DNA of 64,000 bases from NCBI GenBank assembly GCA_963753385.1, contig CAVWCC010000004.1, forward strand, positions 124,001 to 188,000, given 5' to 3'. The DNA is from JALZKA01 sp963753385. GTDB lineage: Bacteria > Actinomycetota > Thermoleophilia > Solirubrobacterales > 70-9. Below are positions 9,036 to 16,541 of the stretch, one piece after another. A program made the position numbers and the translations under genes. Below the pieces are notes generated by a model. The model saw nothing but the letters and a program-made list of their open reading frames with translations, was not told the DNA's origin and made no database searches. How positions within the stretch are numbered: the first letter of the stretch is position 1; the number at the start of each line of letters is the position of its first letter.

Positions 9036-9527
9036 ATGGCAGCGCCAACCGCCAGCTTCGAGATCACGACGCGCCTCGCCGCGCCCGCCGATCAGGTGTG
9101 GGAAGCGGCGCTCAGCGAGGAGGGGATCAACCAAGAGCTCGGACCGTGGCTACGGATGCGGATGCCGAAGGGGCTCGAATCCGGCCTCACGATCGACGAC
9201 ATCCCGCTCGGCGAGAAGCTGGGCCGAAGCTGGATCCTGCTGGCGGGCTTCCTGCCCGTCGACTACGACGACCTCTGCCTGGCCGAGCGCGGGCCCGGCA
9301 TGCGCTTCCTCGAGCGGTCGCAGCTGGGCTCGGCCCGGCACTGGCAGCACGAGCGCGAGGTGGTCGCCGTTGGTGACAGCGTGTGCGAGATCACCGATCG
9401 GCTCGAGCTCGAGCTGCGGGCCCCACTCCGTGCGATCGGTGTCACCGGCATCGCCGAGCGCATCGTGCGAACGCTCTTCACCCACCGCCACGGGCGCCTG
9501 GGGGAGCGGTGGGGAGCGCCGAGTTAG
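9036..9527 (+). CDS. SRPBCC-fold ligand-binding protein
   Basis: 163 aa. It opens with ASFEITTRLAAPADQVWEAA, the first strand and helix of the START/SRPBCC (Bet v1-like) fold. The end is GITGIAERIVRTLFTHRH-like, the long C-terminal helix that lines the cavity. The middle contains strands with FLERSQLGSARHWQHEREV. Such proteins bind or modify hydrophobic ligands, and no catalytic set is visible. There is no ribosome site, and the -10-like hexamer sits 5 nt upstream, so the mRNA is probably leaderless. The stop overlaps the convergent gene by 4 bp. Confidence 0.7.
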   Translation: MAAPTASFEITTRLAAPADQVWEAALSEEGINQELGPWLRMRMPKGLESGLTIDDIPLGEKLGRSWILLAGFLPVDYDDLCLAERGPGMRFLERSQLGSARHWQHEREVVAVGDSVCEITDRLELELRAPLRAIGVTGIAERIVRTLFTHRHGRLGERWGAPS

Positions 9528-9874
9528 GCGGCGTCGGCGATCGTCGTTCCTGGACCGACGACGCGCAGGCCCAGCCCCGGCGTCGCAATCACCGTGAACT
9601 CGCCGTGCGCGCCCATGGCGAGGGCCGCGTCAAGGCGGAATTCGGGCCCGACGGCGGAGTTGATGAACCGTTCGACCTCGATAACGCACGCCTGAAGCCC
9701 GTACGCGCGATGAACGGAGCCGGCAACCCGAAGGCGGATCTCCCCGCCGTCCTCGCCGGTGCCGTTCTCGGCAATCGCCTCGACGAGCAAGCCGTCGGGA
9801 CCTTCGTCGACGCTGCCAACCGTCAGCGTCACGTCGAACGGAGCGGGCTCGTCAGGGAGTGGGTCCCCCAGCAC
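9524..9874 (-). CDS. hypothetical protein, strand-rich
   Basis: 116 aa from GTG 9874, with TAGGCT on the minus strand (9886-9881) 6 nt upstream, the leaderless pattern. The sequence is acidic with repeated beta-type segments (FDVTLTVGSVDEGPDGLL, GGEIRLRVAGSVHR, GEFTVIATPGLGLRVVG), no signal peptide and no membrane segment. I do not recognise the family. It converges on the SRPBCC gene with a 4-bp overlap. Confidence 0.5.
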   Translation of the reverse strand: MLGDPLPDEPAPFDVTLTVGSVDEGPDGLLVEAIAENGTGEDGGEIRLRVAGSVHRAYGLQACVIEVERFINSAVGPEFRLDAALAMGAHGEFTVIATPGLGLRVVGPGTTIADAA

Positions 9875-9905
9875 GACCCCAGCCTAGGGTCACCCGGGGA
9901 CGGAC

Positions 9906-10475
9906 TCAGTGCGCTTCGCCGTGCGAGTGCGCCGGCGGGCGGGACTCCTCGGCCAGCGAGGTGATCTCGAGCGCGCCGCGGGCCGCATCCTCCAGGACGT
10001 CGATGGCCTCCTCCTCGGTTCGCGCGTAGAGCTCGACCAGGAGGTGCGAGATGATCCGGTCCTCGTCGTGCTTGTGGAACCGTACGTGGGTGAAGAACTC
10101 GCGGGTGCCGGCGTCACCGAACGACGCGTAGGTGAGGCTGTCGGCGGCCTCGGGGCCGGAGCACGACTCGACCAGGTCCTGGTCGACGGTGACGGTGCAC
10201 GAGGCGACGAACGGCTTGCCGGCCACCATCCGCTCCCAGCGATCCCCGACCGCGACCACGCGGCCTTCCTCGACCGTCAGATGCGGCTGGTCGTGCATGC
10301 AGTCGAGGCACTGGACGACGGCCTCCTGGACCTCCTCGACCCGTTCGGCGGCTTCACCGGTCTCCGGGTCGACGCGGAGGATGGCGTCGTAGTGGACCTG
10401 CGCCTCGAGCCGCTGTGACCAGCAGCGATAGCAGCGAAGCCAGGCGCCGCGCTCGCCGTCGAGCTCTGAGTTCAC
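9906..10475 (-). CDS. hypothetical protein with CxxC pairs (zinc-ribbon-like)
   Basis: 189 aa from GTG 10475, chosen because TACGCT on the minus strand (10487-10482) lies 6 nt upstream. A TTG at 10496 would add seven residues. Two Cys pairs near the N-terminus (LRCYRCW and VQCLDCMHD, about 45 residues apart) could bind zinc. The rest alternates strands and helices (FVASCTVTVDQDLVESC, FFTHVRFHKHDEDRIISHLLVEL) and the tail is His-rich (HSHGEAH). I do not recognise the family. The 62-bp repeat lies just upstream of the promoter. Confidence 0.55.
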   Translation of the reverse strand: MNSELDGERGAWLRCYRCWSQRLEAQVHYDAILRVDPETGEAAERVEEVQEAVVQCLDCMHDQPHLTVEEGRVVAVGDRWERMVAGKPFVASCTVTVDQDLVESCSGPEAADSLTYASFGDAGTREFFTHVRFHKHDEDRIISHLLVELYARTEEEAIDVLEDAARGALEITSLAEESRPPAHSHGEAH

Positions 10476-10496
10476 CCTCCGAGCGTAGCGTCCCAA

Positions 10497-10558
10497 GTAT
10501 CAGGTGAGCGACTCTTGTCGCGAAAGCAGGTTTGCCTCCCCTGGCAAGGGACTTATTT
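10497..10558 (-). repeat. 62-bp structured repeat, copy A (inverted relative to copy B)
   Basis: Read on the minus strand this segment closely matches 14094-14154 on the plus strand. Shared blocks are AGGCAAA, CTGCTTTCGCGAC, GTCGCTCAC and a final GATAC. It can form CCCT-TGCC-AGGG and then GCGAC-AAGA-GTCGC. The second stem is identical in both copies while its loop differs (AAGA against TTAC). Single-base insertions flank the first stem on both sides. Copy A begins at the stop of the GNAT gene and ends just before the next minus-strand gene. Confidence 0.6.
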
Positions 10559-11125
10559 ACGCGGAGAGTGCAGATCGCCCGGCAGCAACGAGTACATCAG
10601 CATGTCGCGCCGGGCCCCCGCGATGGCCATGTAGGAGCGCAGAAGCCCCTCCTGGACGAACCCCACCGACTCGGCCGTCGCGCAGGACGCGGCGTTCTCC
10701 GGCTCGATCGTCACCTCGACCCGCTCGAGGCGCAAGTCGTCGAATGCGAACCGGCAGAGGAGGCGCAGCGAGCGTGTCGCGATGCCCCGGCCGCGGGCCC
10801 AGGGGCCGATCAGATACCCCGCGACGCAGCGGCCCGCGTAGCGGTTGATCTCGTGGAGGCTGATCGTTCCGAAGACGTCGTCGCCGCGAGCCTCGGCGAT
10901 CACCGTGTGCAGGTCGGTGCCGGCCGCGAGGCCGGCGAGCCCGCGCTGCATCCATTCCACTGTGTGCGATGGCTGGTACGGGTTCGGGACGGTCGTGTAC
11001 CGGCTCACCTCGGGGTCGCGGCAGGCCTCGACGATTCGTGGGACGTCCTCATCGGCCGGCAGGCGAAGCCATACGACCCCGTCGGTGATCCCCGCGGCGG
11101 GGAACTCGATCGGCCGCGGGCTCAA
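10553..11125 (-). CDS. GNAT acetyltransferase (RimJ/RimL-like)
   Basis: 190 aa from a TTG start; GTG alternatives are not better supported. The body shows the RimJ/RimL layout: VWLRLPADEDVPRIVEACRDP, FGTISLHEINRYAGRCVAGYLIGPWARGRGIATRSLRLLCRFAFD (the R-G-x-G-x-A acetyl-CoA loop) and ERVEVTIEPENAASCATAESVGFVQEG (cut here by the usual N-x-x-S helix). It would transfer an acetyl group to a protein N-terminus or small molecule. Its stop codon lies inside the 62-bp repeat. It follows the mutase on the same strand by only a few bases. Confidence 0.85.
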   Translation of the reverse strand: MSPRPIEFPAAGITDGVVWLRLPADEDVPRIVEACRDPEVSRYTTVPNPYQPSHTVEWMQRGLAGLAAGTDLHTVIAEARGDDVFGTISLHEINRYAGRCVAGYLIGPWARGRGIATRSLRLLCRFAFDDLRLERVEVTIEPENAASCATAESVGFVQEGLLRSYMAIAGARRDMLMYSLLPGDLHSPRK

Positions 11126-11143
11126 GAGCTCAAGGCGGCCGGG

Positions 11144-13139
11144 TCAGGCAGGCGCGGGCGCGCCGGCCCGCTCCGCGACGAGCTCGACGATCTCGGCCAT
11201 GATCCGGTTGATCTCGAAGTCCTTGGGCGTGTAGACGCGGGCGACACCGGCCTCGAGCAGCCGCGGCTCGTCGGCCGCGGGGATGATCCCGCCGATCACG
11301 ACGGGCGCGTCCACCTCGCGCTCGCGAAGGAGCCGCACCGTGTCCGGGATGAGCTCCAGGTGCGAGCCCGAGAGGATCGAGAGGCCGACCACATCGACGT
11401 CCTCGTCGGCGGCCGACGCGGCGATCTGCTCGGGCGTCAGGCGGATCCCTTGGTAGATCACCTCCATGCCGACGTCGCGGGCGCGCACGGCGATCTGCTC
11501 GGCGCCGTTCGAGTGCCCGTCGAGCCCCGGCTTGCCGACCAGGATCCGGATCCGATGCCCGAGCGCGTCTGAGACCTCGTCCACGCGTGCCCGGATCTCC
11601 GCCAGGAGCTCTTCGGAAGCTCCCGAAGACGAGGCGCCGACCCCGGTCGGCCCGCGGTAGTCGCCGAACGCGTCGCGCAGGGCCTGGGCCCACTCGCCCG
11701 TCGTGACCCCGGCCTTCGCCGCCGCGATCGTCGCCGGCATGATGTTTCGCTGCTCGTCGGCCGCCGCGGCGCGGAGCTCGGCCAGCGCCGTCTCGACGGC
11801 ATCGGCGATCGCGCTCGGAGCGCCAGCGCTCGAGCGCCTCGCGGCACTCCCGCTCGACCTCTGGATCTGGGGTCAGGATGCCCCCGTCGGCTCCCGCGGT
11901 CAGCGGCGAGTCCTCGGATTCCGTGAACGAGTTCTGGCCCACGACCTTGATCTCGCCGCGCTCGATGCGCGCGATGCGCTCGCGATGCGACTCGACCAGG
12001 CGTGCCTTCATGTACGGCACAGCCTCGACGGCGCCACCCTGCTCTTCGACCACGGCCATCTCGGCGCGGGCGCCCTCGACTAGCTCCGCGACGAGGCCGT
12101 CCATCACCTTCGAGCCCTCGAAGATGTCCGGGTACTCGAGCAGGTCGGTTTCGTACGCGAGGATCTGCTGGATCCGGAGGCTCCACTGCTGGTCCCAGGG
12201 GCGGGGCAGGCCCAGCGCCTCGTTCCAGGCCGGCAGCTGGATCGCCCGGGCGCGCGCGTCGCGCCCCAGGGTCACCGCGAGCGCCTCGAGCACGATCCGC
12301 TGGACGTTGTTCTCCGGCTGCGACTCGGTGAGCCCGAGCGAGTTGACCTGCACCCCGTAGCGCATCCGCAGGAACTTCTCGTCCGTCACCCCATAGCGCT
12401 CCCGGCCGAGCTCGGCCCAGAGCTCCGCCATGGCGCGGAGCTTCGCGTGTTCCTCGATGAAGCGGACGCCGGCATTCACGAAGAACGAGATGCGCCCGAA
12501 CACCTTGGGGAAGTCGGCCTCGGCGACCTGACCGCGGGCGCGGACCTCGTCGAGCACGGCGATCGCGGTGGACAGCGCATAGGCGATCTCCTGAACCGGG
12601 GTCGCGCCCGCTTCCTGGAGGTGGTAGCTGCAGACATTGGTCGGGTTCCAGCTTGGAATCTCGTTGACCGAGAACGCGACGGTGTCGGCGATCAGGCGCA
12701 TCGAGGGCCCGGGCGGGAACGCGTATGTGCCGCGCGAGAGGTACTCCTTGATGATGTCGTTCTGGGTTGTTCCCTTCAGGTCGGCGAGCGCGACTTCGTT
12801 CTCCTCGGCGACCGCGCAATAGAGGCCCAGGAGCCAGGCCGCGGTCGCGTTGATCGTCATCGAGGTGTTCATCTCGCTGAGCGGGATGCCGTCGAAGAGC
12901 GCGTGCATGTCGCCCTTGTGGGCGATCGAGACGCCGACCTTCCCGACCTCGCCCCGGGCGAGCTCGGCGTCGGGGTCGTAGCCGGTCTGCGTCGGCAGGT
13001 CGAAGGCGACCGAGAGCCCGGTCTGGCCCTTCGCGAGGTTTCGCCGGTAGAGCTCGTTCGAGCGCCGAGCGTCGGAATGCCCGGCGTAGGTGCGCATCAC
13101 CCAGGGACGATCGGGCTCGGGCAGGCGGTGCTCGGCCAT
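11144..13139 (-). CDS. ecm: ethylmalonyl-CoA-mutase-type B12 enzyme, one apparent frameshift
   Basis: About 665 aa once a single +1 shift near 11815 is corrected. The N-terminal TIM barrel reads RPWVMRTYAGHSDARRSNEL, KGQTGLSVAFDLPTQTGYDP, MNTSMTINATAAWLLGLY and GVQVNSLGLTESQPENNV. These blocks fit ethylmalonyl-CoA mutase/MeaA better than classic methylmalonyl-CoA mutase. After the shift comes the cobalamin domain with GKPGLDGHSNGAEQIAVRA (the D-x-H-x-x-G histidine), YQGIRLTPEQI and LSILSGSH. The reaction is carbon-skeleton rearrangement of ethylmalonyl-CoA to methylsuccinyl-CoA. ATG 13139 has TAGAAT 6 nt upstream. As written, the uncorrected frame ends at 11130 in nonsense, and the B12 domain alone could start at ATG 11740. 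Methylmalonyl-CoA remains an alternative substrate. Confidence 0.88.
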
Positions 13140-13145
13140 GCGGGG

Positions 13146-13155
13146 ATTCTAGGCT
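13146..13155. promoter_or_regulatory. overlapping divergent -10 elements sharing TA
   Basis: ATTCTAGGCT contains TAGAAT on the minus strand (13151-13146), 6 nt before the mutase ATG, and TAGGCT on the plus strand (13150-13155), 8 nt before the ATG at 13164. The start codons are 24 bp apart, so one opened region could serve both directions. Confidence 0.55.
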
Positions 13156-13163
13156 GGAGGGCG

Positions 13164-14267
13164 ATGGCGAACCTCATCGACTGCATGCACCTGGGCAACG
13201 ACCGGGTGATCGGCGCCTGGGAGGTCCGGCCGGGTGTGATCGTCGACCCCGGGCCGGCTTCGTGCGCACACACGCTCCTCGCGGGCGTCGAGTCCGAGCC
13301 GCGGGCGCTGCTTCTCACCCACATCCACCTCGACCACGCGGGTGCCGCGGGAGTCCTCGCCGCCCGGTTCCCGGCGCTGCAGGTGTACGTGCACGAGGTC
13401 GGCGCGCCGCACGAGATCGACCCGTCGCGCCTAGTCGCGAGCGCCGAGCGCCTCTACGGCGACGACATGGAGCGCCTCTGGGGCGAGATCGTCCCGGTGC
13501 CGGCCGACCGGGTCACGGCGCTGCGGGGCGGGGAGGAGGTCGAGGGCCTCGAAGTCCACTACGCGCCCGGCCACGCCCGCCATCACGTCCTCTATTTCGA
13601 TCGCGCCGACGGCTCCGCGTACACGGGCGACGTCGCCGGCTGCCGGGTGCCGCCGGCCGAGCTCATCGCGGCCCCGACCCCGCCGCCCGAGATCGAGGTC
13701 GAGGTGTGGCGCGAGTCGCTCGCCATGTTGCGCGGCCTGGGGCCGAGCCGGGTCTGCATGACCCACTTCGGCGCAAACGAGGACGTCGGCGGCCATCTCG
13801 ACCGCCTCGAGGCGTGGCTCGACGAGGCCACGGCCGAGAGCGAGCCCGCCGACCGCGAGCGCTTCGAGGGCTGGCTCGCCGCACGGTTCGACGCCGAGGG
13901 CCCGGAGATCGCCTCGCGCCTGCGCCAGGCGATGCCCCCCGAGCAGCTCTGGCTGGGCCTCGAGCGCTACTGGCGAAAGCGCCGCGAGGCTGCGCTAGCG
14001 GTCGCCGCGTTTCAAAAACCGCAGCTTCCGGCGGTTTCGCGTGTCTTTCCCTCTAGGCTCATCCCCAATGCGATCCAAGCGGCAAAGATCACGAATAAGC
14101 CCTTACCAGGGAGGCAAATCTGCTTTCGCGACTTACGTCGCTCACAGGAGATACCTCGCCGTCCTCGCGCTCTGCGCGGCTGGCCTCTCCCTGGCGCTCG
14201 TCGCCGGCGCCCAGGCGGTCATCTATGTCTATTCGAACGGGTTCTCCGCGCGCGACGACGTGCGTGA
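13164..14267 (+). CDS. metallo-beta-lactamase-fold hydrolase, C-terminus probably misread
   Basis: 367 aa as read. The ATG has GGAGG and a -10 hexamer at 13150. The zinc motif HIHLDHAG, then GHARHHVLYF, DVAGCR and CMTHFGANED mark a glyoxalase-II-like MBL hydrolase. The CMTHFG block near residue 200 and the following helix LDRLEAWLDEAT agree with actinobacterial MBL proteins of about 280 aa. The substrate is unknown. After residue 278 the sequence turns into a low-complexity tail that runs through a hairpin terminator and 200 bp into the next gene. A TAG in the +1 frame at 13996-13998 is the likely true stop, which would need one extra base upstream. Confidence 0.8.
   Translation: MANLIDCMHLGNDRVIGAWEVRPGVIVDPGPASCAHTLLAGVESEPRALLLTHIHLDHAGAAGVLAARFPALQVYVHEVGAPHEIDPSRLVASAERLYGDDMERLWGEIVPVPADRVTALRGGEEVEGLEVHYAPGHARHHVLYFDRADGSAYTGDVAGCRVPPAELIAAPTPPPEIEVEVWRESLAMLRGLGPSRVCMTHFGANEDVGGHLDRLEAWLDEATAESEPADRERFEGWLAARFDAEGPEIASRLRQAMPPEQLWLGLERYWRKRREAALAVAAFQKPQLPAVSRVFPSRLIPNAIQAAKITNKPLPGRQICFRDLRRSQEIPRRPRALRGWPLPGARRRRPGGHLCLFERVLRARRRA
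14016..14037 (+). terminator. hairpin terminator candidate after the MBL gene
   Basis: AAACCGC (14016-14022) pairs with GCGGTTT (14031-14037) across an 8-base loop. It lies 18 bp after the presumed real stop of the MBL gene and before the promoter of the next gene. Its position argues that the long MBL reading is wrong. Confidence 0.5.
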
Positions 14268-14814
14268 GATCACGCGCAAGGGCGGCGGCGCGAAGTGCGA
14301 CAAGGGCTTCCACAACAAGGCGGGGACGATGGGCGTGAGCGCAGTGGGCAAGCGGCTCTGTGAGTACAGCCCACCGGTCGCGGGCGACGCCAACCAGCCC
14401 AACCACGTGTTCATGGCGAAGGGCCGGGTGCTGAAGGGCACCCCGAAGGCGCTTCGCGACGACGCCTACCTGGCGATCAAGGTCAGGGCGGGCCACGGTC
14501 GCGGGTACGAACTCCAGGTCCGTCCCAAGGCGGGCCGCTTCAAGCTCTCGCGAAGCCCGAGCGGCGGCGGCGTCGAGGACTCCGGCAAGAGCAACGCGAT
14601 CAACAAGATCGGGAAGCTGAACACCCTGCGCCTGGAGGTCAAGAACGCCCGGGTCAAGGCCTTCGTCAACGGCGAGAAGGTCGCCGGGGCGGTCGATTCC
14701 AACCCGGAGCAGATCGACGGCCGCAAGCTCACGTTCGGCATCGGGAGCCGCAAGAACGGCCATCGGGCCGTGGTGGGCTCGTTCGACCGGATCCGCGCCG
14801 GCCTCGCCAACTAG
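14068..14814 (+). CDS. secreted protein with LamG/concanavalin-like domain
   Basis: 248 aa. ATG 14068 is supported by TAGGCT (14054-14059) 8 nt upstream. An unusually long basic n-region of about 28 residues, encoded partly by repeat copy B, precedes a hydrophobic signal segment (LAVLALCAAGLSLALVAGA). The exported part begins VYSNGFSARDD and contains strand-rich segments with LAIKVRAGHGRGYELQVRP, NTLRLEVKNARVKAFVNGEKV and LTFGIGSRKNG. That layout is typical of jelly-roll/LamG domains that bind sugars. Four cysteines (two before the domain) may form disulfides. No catalytic residues are evident. Confidence 0.6.
   Translation: MRSKRQRSRISPYQGGKSAFATYVAHRRYLAVLALCAAGLSLALVAGAQAVIYVYSNGFSARDDVREITRKGGGAKCDKGFHNKAGTMGVSAVGKRLCEYSPPVAGDANQPNHVFMAKGRVLKGTPKALRDDAYLAIKVRAGHGRGYELQVRPKAGRFKLSRSPSGGGVEDSGKSNAINKIGKLNTLRLEVKNARVKAFVNGEKVAGAVDSNPEQIDGRKLTFGIGSRKNGHRAVVGSFDRIRAGLAN
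14094..14154 (+). repeat. structured repeat, copy B
   Basis: This plus-strand copy of the element at 10497-10558 carries CCCT-TACC-AGGG and GCGAC-TTAC-GTCGC. It lies inside the N-terminal codons of the secreted protein, so unlike copy A it would be translated if the assigned start is right. The conserved stem with changed loop sequence points to selection on structure rather than on the protein. Confidence 0.6.
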
Positions 14815-14852
14815 CCAGCCCGGACCGCAACGCAGCTTCTACCCTGCCTCCC

Positions 14853-15143
14853 GTGGCGACGGAGACGATCGAGCGGACGCGCGGCGGGGGCCCCGGGTCG
14901 GGACTCGGGGGAAGCTGGCGGGTGATCGTGCTGAACGACGACCACAACACCTTCGAGCACGTCGCCCAGACCCTCGCCCGCGTGATCCCGGGCGTCACGC
15001 TCGATGCGGGGCATGCGTTCGCCGACAAGATCCACAACACCGGCCAGGCGATCGTCTGGTCCGGGGAGCGCGAGCCCGCCGAGCTCTACTGGGAGCAACT
15101 CACGGACGCGGGCCTCACGATGGCCCCCCTCGAGCAGGGCTAG
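14853..15143 (+). CDS. clpS: ATP-dependent Clp protease adaptor ClpS
   Basis: 96 aa. The GTG start has TACCCT 7 nt upstream. WRVIVLNDDHNTFEHVAQTL is the conserved ClpS N-end-rule pocket (N-D-D-x-N-T), followed by GHAFADKIHNTGQAIVW, which carries the second pocket His. ClpS binds ClpC/ClpA and presents proteins with destabilising N-terminal residues for degradation. The gene stands alone and converges with the next one (4-bp overlap). Confidence 0.93.
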   Translation: MATETIERTRGGGPGSGLGGSWRVIVLNDDHNTFEHVAQTLARVIPGVTLDAGHAFADKIHNTGQAIVWSGEREPAELYWEQLTDAGLTMAPLEQG

Positions 15144-15502
15144 CTCTGCAGCAAGCCCGGATGCCCGGGCGGCGTGGGCGCGGTGGGGGTTCCGCGACGG
15201 CCGCGGCGTGAGAGCAGGCCGCCCAGCCGTGAGGGCCGAGGGCTCCGGTTGCGAAGTTGCGCGGCACGAAGCTCGAGCAGGGCTCGGAGCTCGCTGGTGC
15301 GGCTGAACGGGTCGGCGACCGTCTCGCCGCCCGAGATCGGGGCGACGGCGACAAGCCGGCCCTCGATCTCGGCACCGAGGAGGTCGCCCTCCGGCACGTC
15401 CTTCGAGTCGAGCTCGACGAGGCGCAGCACCACCGGCGTATCGGCTGCGCCGAGCCTGCGAATGGTCACTCCGGACAGCTTCTGGATCTCGTCGTTCGTC
15501 AT
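15140..15502 (-). CDS. half-GNAT-like hypothetical protein
   Basis: 120 aa from ATG 15502. The opening VTIRRLGAADTPVVLRLVEL followed by LLGAEIEGRLVAVAPISGGE matches the first helix and two strands of a GNAT acetyltransferase. The protein then ends in a basic, Pro-rich tail (RSPRPSRLGGLLSRRGRRG) with no acetyl-CoA loop. I have seen this truncated GNAT layout in related actinobacteria, so it is probably a real family and not a broken gene, but this is from memory. It is divergent from the LysR gene. Confidence 0.5.
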   Translation of the reverse strand: MTNDEIQKLSGVTIRRLGAADTPVVLRLVELDSKDVPEGDLLGAEIEGRLVAVAPISGGETVADPFSRTSELRALLELRAAQLRNRSPRPSRLGGLLSRRGRRGTPTAPTPPGHPGLLQS

Positions 15503-15571
15503 GAGGGCATGATCGCGCGTGCCTGGGATAAGCGCAACAGGAAGTTCCATACCATCTGATAAGGTGCTCTT

Positions 15572-16501
15572 ATGCTTGACGTGAAGCGGTTGCGGATCCT
15601 CCGCGAGGTCGCATCGCGCGGATCCTTCTCGGCGGCGGCCGAGGCGCTGTACCTGTCGCAGTCGGCGGTGAGCCAGCAGATCGCGACGCTCGAGCGCGAG
15701 GTCGGGATGCAGCTCCTCGAGCGGACCCGCGAGGGGACCAAGCCGACGGACGCCGGGCGGGTCTTGGTCGAACACGCCGACGCCGCGATCGCCCGGCTCG
15801 AGGAGGCGGAGCGCGAGCTCGCAGCGATCGCCGGCCTCGAGGGCGGCGAGGTGCGGATAGCGAGCTTCCCGAGTGCCAGCGCGACCCTGCTGACGATGGC
15901 GGTCTCCGACTTCGTCGAGCGCCACCCGAAGGTTCGGCTGGGCGTCACCGAGGCCGAGCCCGAGGAGTCGATGCCGCGCCTCCGCGCGGGCGAGATCGAC
16001 CTCGCCCTCACGTTCGACTATCCCGGCCTCCCGGTTTCCGACGAGCGCGACGTTGAGCGGACGCTGCTCCTGACCGAATCGCTGCACGTCGCACTGCCGA
16101 AGGACCATGAGTTGGCCAAGAAGGCCACGGTCGAGATGGCCGAGCTGGCCGACGAGGTCTGGCTCTCGGGCGATTGCCCGAGCTCCTGTGGCCAGATGGT
16201 CAAGGAGGCATGCCGCGACGCGGGCTTCGAGCCGCGGGTCGGGTTCGAGTCCGATGACTACCACGTGCTGCAGGGCTTCGTCGCCGCCGGCCTCGGCGTG
16301 ACGCTGCTGCCCGACCTGGCCCTGCCGACGCTGCGCAGCGACATCGTCGTCCTCCCGACCGACCCGCCGGCGCCGGTTCGCAGGGTCTGGGCGGAGACGC
16401 GCCGGACCAGAAGCGGCGCGACCGACGCGATGCTCGCGGTGCTCGTCGAAGCCGGCGAGCGCTTCGCGAAACAGCACGCGCGGCTGGAGGCCGTCGCCTA
16501 G
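15572..16501 (+). CDS. LysR-family transcriptional regulator
   Basis: 309 aa. The N-terminal winged helix reads MLDVKRLRILREVASRGSF, then AEALYLSQSAVSQQIATLER, the standard LysR HTH. A type 2 periplasmic-binding-like sensor domain follows (GGEVRIASFPSASATLL, LHVALPKDHELAKK, GLGVTLLPDLAL). TAAGGT (15560-15565) sits 6 nt before the ATG. LysR proteins usually control a divergent gene and themselves; here the divergent neighbour is the half-GNAT gene at 15502. The effector is unknown. Confidence 0.93.
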   Translation: MLDVKRLRILREVASRGSFSAAAEALYLSQSAVSQQIATLEREVGMQLLERTREGTKPTDAGRVLVEHADAAIARLEEAERELAAIAGLEGGEVRIASFPSASATLLTMAVSDFVERHPKVRLGVTEAEPEESMPRLRAGEIDLALTFDYPGLPVSDERDVERTLLLTESLHVALPKDHELAKKATVEMAELADEVWLSGDCPSSCGQMVKEACRDAGFEPRVGFESDDYHVLQGFVAAGLGVTLLPDLALPTLRSDIVVLPTDPPAPVRRVWAETRRTRSGATDAMLAVLVEAGERFAKQHARLEAVA

Positions 16502-16541
16502 CTGCGCGAACCGGCGCCGCGCGCGGTATTGTCGCGCTGCC

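Noticed and set aside
12447..14267. A 606-codon open frame on the plus strand starting within the mutase gene
   Set aside because: Only the part from 13164 matches a protein family (MBL). The first 239 codons are antisense to conserved mutase sequence.
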